DNA from: Shewanella hanedai
GTDB taxonomy: Bacteria; Pseudomonadota; Gammaproteobacteria; Enterobacterales; Shewanellaceae
Length of the DNA stretch: 58,907 nucleotides
NCBI RefSeq assembly: GCF_007197645.1
Contig: NZ_VKGK01000035.1
Location: 1 to 58,907 of the forward strand
Direction: 5' to 3'
Of this stretch, positions 54,068 through 58,907 are shown piece by piece. Under the pieces are notes generated by a model. It saw nothing but the letters and a program-made list of their open reading frames with translations, was not told the origin of the DNA and searched no databases. Position 1 is the first letter of the stretch, and the number at the start of each line of letters is the position of its first letter. Made by a program: the position numbers and the translations under genes.

Positions 54068-54721
54068 ATGAGTAGTTGGGAGCAGCGAGGATGTTATTTG
54101 ACAGAGGTTGCTGAACGCTGTTTACGTGGGCATAAGAGTTTTGATTTATGCCGTTCACACCTGGTTAATGCCAGTCAGATATCGAAAGGCACCATTTATA
54201 ATCACTTTCCGACAGAAGCGGATCTAGTGATGTCAGTTGCCACGGCTCATTTTCATAAAAGGCTTGCAAGAACAGTGGTTGATCAGATAGAGCACGTTGA
54301 TCCGCTAATGCGCTTTTTAATGCATCACTGCTGGTGCTTAAGGGATGATTTGTTATACCAAAGATTCGTTATTGCTCGGGTGATACCTAATGTTGAGTTA
54401 CAAGAGCAAGCTACTGCAGCTAATCTAGCTTCGTTCGAGTCTGTTTATAAGGCATATATGGATTGGAACAGGGAGCTCATCAAAGAAATAGGGCTGGTTC
54501 AGGGGTTTGATCGAGGGGAGTTGGTTGCAAATTACCTACGTGGTGCCCAGATTAATTGTGATGATGCGGGTAAGCGTTATGACGATGAAAACCTTTATTA
54601 TCAGTTTAGTTACGCGTTAACTCACTTGATGGGACATTCTGATAAGCGCATTCCAGATCAAGTGAGTTTCGAGAAGTGGTTATACCGCCTTAGCGAGCTC
54701 GAAGTCGTTCAGGCGGCGTAA
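54068..54721 (+). CDS. TetR-family regulator
   Basis: About 217 residues. The helix-turn-helix (ASQISKGTIYNHFPTEADLV) starts later than in most TetR proteins, near residue 50, with a preceding stretch rich in Cys. The start chosen is the ATG at 54068, which follows GAGG; the open frame reaches 53969. TetR proteins of the AcuR type control DMSP and acrylate genes in other bacteria, so a function here is plausible, but the sequence does not show it. Confidence 0.8.
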   Translation: MSSWEQRGCYLTEVAERCLRGHKSFDLCRSHLVNASQISKGTIYNHFPTEADLVMSVATAHFHKRLARTVVDQIEHVDPLMRFLMHHCWCLRDDLLYQRFVIARVIPNVELQEQATAANLASFESVYKAYMDWNRELIKEIGLVQGFDRGELVANYLRGAQINCDDAGKRYDDENLYYQFSYALTHLMGHSDKRIPDQVSFEKWLYRLSELEVVQAA

Positions 54722-54742
54722 TACTAATCCCATTATTGGTAT
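54721..54742. terminator. Small hairpin between convergent genes
   Basis: ATACTAAT (54721-54728) pairs with ATTGGTAT (54735-54742), with one G-T pair. It resembles the ends of the MITE-like repeat and may act as a weak bidirectional terminator for the TetR and cpxA genes. Confidence 0.4.
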
Positions 54743-54744
54743 AA

Positions 54745-56127
54745 CTATATCGTGGGCAAGTTAATGGTTATTTTCAATCCGTGTGGTTGGATGTTTTCAG
54801 CTGAAATCTGTCCTTGATGAGCTAAGATAGCGGCTTCTGCGATAGCTAATCCTAAGCCCCACCCTCCAGACTCACGTTCTCTAGCACTTTGAGGGCGATA
54901 GAAAGGTTTGAAAATGGCCTTAAGATCTTTTTCATCCTCGATACCTGGGCCATCATCAATAATCTCAATCATCACTTTACTTTGAGCTTCAATAGTCTGA
55001 ATAGACACACTAGAGTTTGAATAGCGGATCGCATTCCTCAGTAAATTTTCAATGGCTCTTGATAAAGGTCTAGGGTAAAGAGGCAGTTCTATCTCTTCGC
55101 TGATATCGATCAACAGTTTCTTTTGCTGTTGCTCCGCTTCGAACTCAGCATCATCTAAAACTTGACCTAATGTTTCAGCTAAGCCAAGGTGCCTTTTACT
55201 CTCATTAGCATTGAGTTTGACCTTAGATAACTCCAGCAGCTCTGCAATCATCTTTTCAAGCAGCTCAGCTTCATAGCCAATTCGACTTATCTCAGCTGAC
55301 TCATGACCTTTTTTGCGAGACAGGGCGAGTGCGAGCTGTAAGCGTGTTAATGGCGTACGAAGTTCATGTGATATGTCGCTAATCAGCCTCTGTTGGCTGT
55401 TCACCATATTCTCAACAGAATCGGCCATGCTATTAAATGCTTGGGCTAGCTGGCCTATTTCATCTTTTCGATTGGTTGTTTCATCATCGACTCTGCAGGT
55501 TAAGTCGCCATTTGCCAGTGCATTAGCGCTAAGCTTCAAGGTGCGTAAAGGCCTACCAAGATGCCAGGCAAGCAGACCACAAAGTAGGCCTGACAAGGTT
55601 ATGGCTAACCCTAAAGTGAGTAGTTTATTTTCTGCGAAGAAGAAGAACCAAGGTCTGGGGTGGTGATCGGCCAGTCTTCCAAAGAGTGAGTATTGTCTCC
55701 CCAATACATCAAAATTGTAGGGTCCGAAGAGTAACTCGTTTTTAAATTGATGGCTGATAGGTTGATCTACTTCATCTGCCATCAGCATAAAGCGCCGTAA
55801 GCCGCGAGAAACCTTGTCGGTGTTCATTACTCTGCCTTGATCGTCGACTAAATAGAGACGAACAGGTTTACCTTTAAAATTTCGACGATGGTTAAGACGC
55901 CTAAGGTTTTGCTGTTCAAGCAGCTTAGGTTCTTCACTAATACGGTTCGCTTGCCTTGAAAGTAGGTTTTCTAAATGCTGCGGCAGAGGTGCACGGTCGT
56001 GTTTCTGCTGCAATAAAGGCAGCAAACCCACCGCAGCTATAATGATAGAGCTACAAAGCCAAAACCCAAGTAGCAACTTGATGAATATGCGATTAGGAAT
56101 TTTGTCAGGTGACATTATGGAAGCCAA
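54745..56127 (-). CDS. cpxA: Envelope stress sensor kinase CpxA
   Basis: 460 residues: transmembrane helix (about 15-35), periplasmic sensor, second helix (about 160-180), HAMP, then DHp with the phospho-accepting histidine in SDISHELRTPLTRLQ and an HATPase domain ending in the G box (GGWGLGLAIAEA). It senses misfolded envelope proteins and phosphorylates CpxR. The overlap with cpxR depends on the start: TTG at 56127 has AAGG six bases upstream; ATG at 56115 would give a TAATG overlap. I report the longer form. Confidence 0.92.
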   Translation of the reverse strand: MASIMSPDKIPNRIFIKLLLGFWLCSSIIIAAVGLLPLLQQKHDRAPLPQHLENLLSRQANRISEEPKLLEQQNLRRLNHRRNFKGKPVRLYLVDDQGRVMNTDKVSRGLRRFMLMADEVDQPISHQFKNELLFGPYNFDVLGRQYSLFGRLADHHPRPWFFFFAENKLLTLGLAITLSGLLCGLLAWHLGRPLRTLKLSANALANGDLTCRVDDETTNRKDEIGQLAQAFNSMADSVENMVNSQQRLISDISHELRTPLTRLQLALALSRKKGHESAEISRIGYEAELLEKMIAELLELSKVKLNANESKRHLGLAETLGQVLDDAEFEAEQQQKKLLIDISEEIELPLYPRPLSRAIENLLRNAIRYSNSSVSIQTIEAQSKVMIEIIDDGPGIEDEKDLKAIFKPFYRPQSARERESGGWGLGLAIAEAAILAHQGQISAENIQPHGLKITINLPTI

Positions 56128-56798
56128 ATGTAGCCTTTTCCTCTGATGGTTTTGACTCGAGGGCGACCATCGGCACGTTCAGGTAACTTTTTGCGTAAAT
56201 TAGAAAGATGCATATCTAAACTGCGGTCAAAAGGCATTAACTTCTTACCCAACACCTTTTCACTTAAGGTGTCTTTACTTATTAGCTCGCCGCCGTTTTG
56301 CAGCATCTCGAAGAGAAGCCCGAACTCTGTGCCAGTTAGTATTAGCAACACATCCTGACAGTAAACTTCTTGCCTGCTAGGGTCTAGTTTAATGTCGCCA
56401 AACTCATGGATGCTAGAGTGAGCCTCGTCAGCTTGTATATTGGTACGACGAATGATTGCTTTAATACGCGCAACGAGTTCCCTGTCATTAAAAGGTTTAG
56501 GCAGATAGTCATCGGCGCCGATTTCAAGACCAACGACACGATCAATTTCATCTCCTCTGGCTGTCAGCATTAGCACTGGGGTCTGTTTTTTGCTTCGTAA
56601 TGCTTTTAAAACTTCAAATCCATTGAGTTTAGGTAGCATTACATCGAGCAAAATAAGATCGAATTTTTGTTCAAGGGCTAATGCTAAGCCTACCTCACCA
56701 TCATGGGCTAACGTCAGCTTAAAACCTTCAAGCTCTAAAAGCTGACCGAGTAATTCGGACAGTCCTAAATCATCATCAATCAATAAAATATGGTTCAT
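56115..56798 (-). CDS. cpxR: Response regulator CpxR
   Basis: 227 residues, OmpR/PhoB type. The receiver domain has the phospho-acceptor aspartate in DLILLDVMLP (about residue 51) and a lysine in YLPKPF. The C-terminal winged helix ends with RTVRGKGYIWLP-like sequence. Two CpxR boxes lie in the divergent gap to cpxP, so it is autoregulated and activates cpxP. Expected targets are periplasmic folding factors and proteases. Confidence 0.94.
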   Translation of the reverse strand: MNHILLIDDDLGLSELLGQLLELEGFKLTLAHDGEVGLALALEQKFDLILLDVMLPKLNGFEVLKALRSKKQTPVLMLTARGDEIDRVVGLEIGADDYLPKPFNDRELVARIKAIIRRTNIQADEAHSSIHEFGDIKLDPSRQEVYCQDVLLILTGTEFGLLFEMLQNGGELISKDTLSEKVLGKKLMPFDRSLDMHLSNLRKKLPERADGRPRVKTIRGKGYIWLP

Positions 56799-56873
56799 TC
56801 TTTCCCATTGCTCCCAAACTAGATACTAACGAGATGAGTATACCCTTTTAGATGTCAATTGTAGTTTATCAAT

Positions 56874-56888
56874 GTAAGTCTACGTAAA
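56874..56888 (+). promoter_or_regulatory. CpxR box 1
   Basis: GTAAG-TCTAC-GTAAA matches GTAAA-N5-GTAAA with one mismatch, in the cpxR/cpxP divergent region. Confidence 0.75.
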
Positions 56889-56927
56889 TGTCTGCTAGAT
56901 AGTTAAAAACACAGAGCTACGCATATA

Positions 56928-56942
56928 TTTACAGTGTTTTAC
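56928..56942 (-). promoter_or_regulatory. CpxR box 2, perfect
   Basis: Read on the minus strand it is GTAAA-ACACT-GTAAA, a perfect tandem CpxR box, 40 bases from the first box and about 90 bases before the cpxP start. Confidence 0.85.
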
Positions 56943-57030
56943 GAAACTGGAACCCTGACTTACATTGGGCTCGCTACACTAGATTGTGAAAATTGCGAGA
57001 GCAGTTCCCCTATAAATTGATGAGGCTAGA

Positions 57031-57528
57031 ATGATGAAAAAGAATACTTTCAAAGCAGGACTGCTTGCCATAGTGGCAAGTACAGCATTAATGACATCTA
57101 CTGTGTATGCGGGTGGTGATCATGAGCATAAAGATAAATCGCATCATATGAAAAGCGAACGTACGGGGCATCATGGTGATATCCGTAAAATGTTTAGAGG
57201 CTTAAACCTTACAGACGGTCAAAAAACAGAGATAAAGGCACTAGTAAAAGAGCAAAGAGCATCGATGAAAGCTGAAGGTTCATCTAAAGAGGCGCGTAAA
57301 CAGAATAAAGCAGAGTTTTTCGCGTTGATCAGCGCAGACAATTTTGATGAAGCTAAGGCACAAGAGTTCATTAATGCTAAGCAGCAAAGTCGTCAAGCAA
57401 AAGGGGTTGCTATGCTAAAAGTGCAAAATGACATTTATCAATTGCTAACACCTGAGCAGAAGGCAAAGTTTAAAGAGAAGTTTGAAAAAAGACGCAACAA
57501 GAAGGGTGAAGGTAAAGCTGCCCACTAA
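57031..57528 (+). CDS. cpxP: Periplasmic CpxP/Spy-family chaperone
   Basis: 165 residues with a signal peptide (cleavage after TVYA, about residue 27), a His-rich segment, and two LTxxQ motifs (LTDGQ near residue 60, LTPEQ near 142) that define the Spy/CpxP fold. CpxP inhibits CpxA and chaperones misfolded periplasmic proteins. Two adjacent methionines start the protein. It is divergent from cpxR, with CpxR boxes between, the classic autoregulatory layout. Histidine clusters at both ends could bind metal. Confidence 0.9.
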   Translation: MMKKNTFKAGLLAIVASTALMTSTVYAGGDHEHKDKSHHMKSERTGHHGDIRKMFRGLNLTDGQKTEIKALVKEQRASMKAEGSSKEARKQNKAEFFALISADNFDEAKAQEFINAKQQSRQAKGVAMLKVQNDIYQLLTPEQKAKFKEKFEKRRNKKGEGKAAH

Positions 57529-57617
57529 GGCTCGGCTTTTCTTAATGATTTAAGATACACTTAGGATCATCTTCTTCTCCTACTATTACAGTAAATATTT
57601 AGTAGTAATGTGATCCT

Positions 57618-58487
57618 ATGACCCAAACTTCCCAATACGATTTCTGGGTCAAGTTAGCGAGCCGCGCTGCCGTGGCAACTGCCTTGACCCTTATCATTAT
57701 AAAAATGGCTGCCTGGCTCTATTCTGGCTCTGCCAGTATGCTAGCTTCCTTGACTGACTCATTCGCTGATGGACTCGCGTCATTAGTTAACTTTGTTGCT
57801 ATTCGCTATGCCATTGTTCCCGCTGATCATGACCATCGCTACGGTCACGGCAAAGCCGAACCTTTAGCTGCCTTAGCACAATCTGCATTTATTCTCGGTT
57901 CAGCTTTCTTACTCCTGTTCCATGGCGGTGATCGTTTAATTAATCCTGCACCAGTCAATCACGCGATGGTTGGTGTCTTGGTCTCTGTGATAGCAATAGT
58001 TCTTACTTTTGCACTCGTGCTTTTACAAAAGAAGGCGGTGGCGGCAACGTCAAGTACTGTGATCGAAGCCGATGCATTGCACTATAAGTCAGACTTATAC
58101 CTTAATGCGGCAGTTCTTCTAGCACTTTTACTCGCCCAATATGGTTGGTGGTGGGCAGATGGACTGTTTGCCGTCTTGATTGCGCTTTTTATTGGACAAC
58201 AAGCAATAGGATTAGGGCATCGCTCAATACAGTCATTATTGGATCGAGAGTTAGATAATGACACTCGTTTAAAAATTGTAGAATTAGCCCAAGAAGATCC
58301 CCTTGTTAGAGGTATACACGATCTTAGAACTCGCGAGTCAGGTAAGACGACCTTTATTCAATGTCATTTAGAACTTGATGGTTCCTTGAGTTTAAAAGAA
58401 GCCCATGCCATTGCCGACAGAACTGAAGCAAGGATCCGAGCAGCATTCGATGATGCTGAGGTGATCATCCACCAAGATCCCGTATAA
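57618..58487 (+). CDS. fieF: Cation diffusion facilitator FieF
   Basis: 289 residues, six transmembrane helices and a C-terminal cytoplasmic domain. The metal site is visible in SLTDSFADGLAS (helix 2) and ALHYKSDLYLN (helix 5), and the histidine-rich DHDHRYGHGKAEPLA follows helix 2. It exports Fe2+/Zn2+ by proton antiport in the inner membrane. It follows cpxP by about 90 bases, matching the cpxP-fieF order in enterobacteria. Confidence 0.94.
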   Translation: MTQTSQYDFWVKLASRAAVATALTLIIIKMAAWLYSGSASMLASLTDSFADGLASLVNFVAIRYAIVPADHDHRYGHGKAEPLAALAQSAFILGSAFLLLFHGGDRLINPAPVNHAMVGVLVSVIAIVLTFALVLLQKKAVAATSSTVIEADALHYKSDLYLNAAVLLALLLAQYGWWWADGLFAVLIALFIGQQAIGLGHRSIQSLLDRELDNDTRLKIVELAQEDPLVRGIHDLRTRESGKTTFIQCHLELDGSLSLKEAHAIADRTEARIRAAFDDAEVIIHQDPV

Positions 58488-58604
58488 AACGCATAAATAT
58501 TCACCTTTTACTCATCTTTTGTGGATAACTCAGGGGGTAAGTGGTGGGTATGATGTGGCTAATAAAGACATCTCAAAAAATATGACTTTTTAGTCGAAAA
58601 CCGC

Positions 58605-58632
58605 TTGCACTCTGGGCTGATATGCCTATAAT
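58605..58632 (+). promoter_or_regulatory. rrn promoter P1
   Basis: TTGCAC (58605-58610) and TATAAT (58627-58632), 16 bases apart, with a GC-rich CCGC discriminator that suits stringent (ppGpp/DksA) control. The upstream DNA is A/T-rich. Confidence 0.8.
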
Positions 58633-58753
58633 CCGCAACCACTGACACGGCATCGCCAGTCAGGTAGGCAAATGAGATAATTTAAGTAAGATTTTAAATA
58701 GTTTTTATTATGCACAGCAAAGTAAATAACCATTTAAAAATATTTTAAAACAC

Positions 58754-58781
58754 TTGACTCAACCTACTAGAAGCGTATAAT
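58754..58781 (+). promoter_or_regulatory. rrn promoter P2
   Basis: TTGACT (58754-58759) and TATAAT (58776-58781), 16 bases apart, with the same CCGC discriminator. It lies about 150 bases after P1. Confidence 0.85.
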
Positions 58782-58841
58782 CCGCTTCCTCAAGCCAACG
58801 ACCTAGCGTCTAACGGCAGCATCTGAAAGATTGATGCTAAC

Positions 58842-58853
58842 GCTCTTTAACAA
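58842..58853 (+). promoter_or_regulatory. rrn boxA antitermination site
   Basis: GCTCTTTAACAA matches the boxA element bound by NusB/S10, the hallmark of an rRNA leader, confirming the identity of the region. Confidence 0.85.
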
Positions 58854-58907
58854 TTCAAAACAAGAAATCTGTGTGGACACTCACAGGTGTTGAGTTATTC
58901 GAAATTG

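Larger units (their letters stand above)
58488..58907 (+). promoter_or_regulatory. Upstream region and leader of a ribosomal RNA operon
   Basis: This 420-base stretch has no gene and holds two strong promoters, an A/T-rich UP-like region (about 58570-58600) and the leader of an rRNA operon. The 16S gene would start beyond the window edge. The remaining leader includes boxA and an AT-rich stretch before the 16S processing stem. Confidence 0.8.

Noticed and set aside
1..58907. CRISPR array, prophage or transposase gene
   Set aside because: No regularly spaced direct repeats, phage structural genes or recognisable transposases were seen.
58488..58907. 16S rRNA gene start
   Set aside because: The leader, promoters and boxA are present, but the window ends before the mature 16S sequence, so no rRNA feature is called.

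Overview
The window reads as a chromosome segment of a marine Shewanella. The evidence is the menD-menH-menC-menE cluster, a complete dmsEFABGH-type extracellular DMSO respiration operon with a decaheme MtrA-like cytochrome and an MtrB-like barrel, several c-type cytochromes, a cpxA-cpxR / cpxP-fieF neighbourhood, and the tandem promoters and boxA of an rRNA operon at the right edge (the 16S gene itself lies outside). Nothing resembles a prophage, a transposase gene or a CRISPR array. Species was not determined; a DMSP-using marine lineage is inferred from the gene content.

Layout. 1-404: a repeat-derived, MITE-like element with perfect 20-bp terminal inverted repeats and a partial direct duplicate beside it. 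410-5485 (minus): menaquinone genes with overlapping start/stop codons. 5486-6328: long AT-rich regulatory gap. 6329-13749: DMSO respiration operon. 13764-15701: Lrp-type regulator divergent from a YjeH-like amino acid exporter, with a palindromic operator between. 15769-22829: orphan TonB, HDOD protein, TerB-like and DUF2780 proteins, a YciC-like membrane protein, a Sel1-repeat protein whose ribosome binding site lies in a switchable hairpin, a metalloprotease-like protein and a small membrane protein. 23181-31646: chemoreceptor, LysR/MFS pair, beta-barrel protein, DTW-domain tRNA modifier and a PAS-GGDEF-EAL protein. 31975-40218: small secreted protein, methyltransferase, an exported peptidase set (M20 plus two M16), two unknown overlapping genes, trmL and a LysR gene. 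40219-42201: no housekeeping genes; a probable small RNA with a strong terminator, a chain of hairpins and one AT-rich orphan membrane-protein gene. 42202-45873: glycyl radical enzyme YjjI with activase YjjW, then acuI (acrylyl-CoA reductase). 46173-54721: large lipoprotein, LysR gene, Tat-exported flavoprotein reductase, tetraheme cytochrome c, periplasmic DMSP lyase DddY, LysR and TetR genes. 54745-58487: Cpx envelope stress system and FieF. 58488-58907: rrn promoter region.

How the genes may work together. The most interesting module is 49665-52962. DddY would cleave DMSP in the periplasm to DMS and acrylate. The adjoining Tat-exported fumarate-reductase-like flavoprotein and tetraheme cytochrome look like a two-subunit periplasmic reductase, whose natural substrate would be that acrylate. 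AcuI, 4 kb upstream, detoxifies acrylyl-CoA in the cytoplasm. The DMSO reductase system 40 kb upstream, together with menaquinone synthesis, supplies a second organosulfur respiration route. That DddY and the flavoprotein/cytochrome form one lyase-plus-reductase respiratory unit is an inference from adjacency and active-site residues; it is not shown by the sequence alone.
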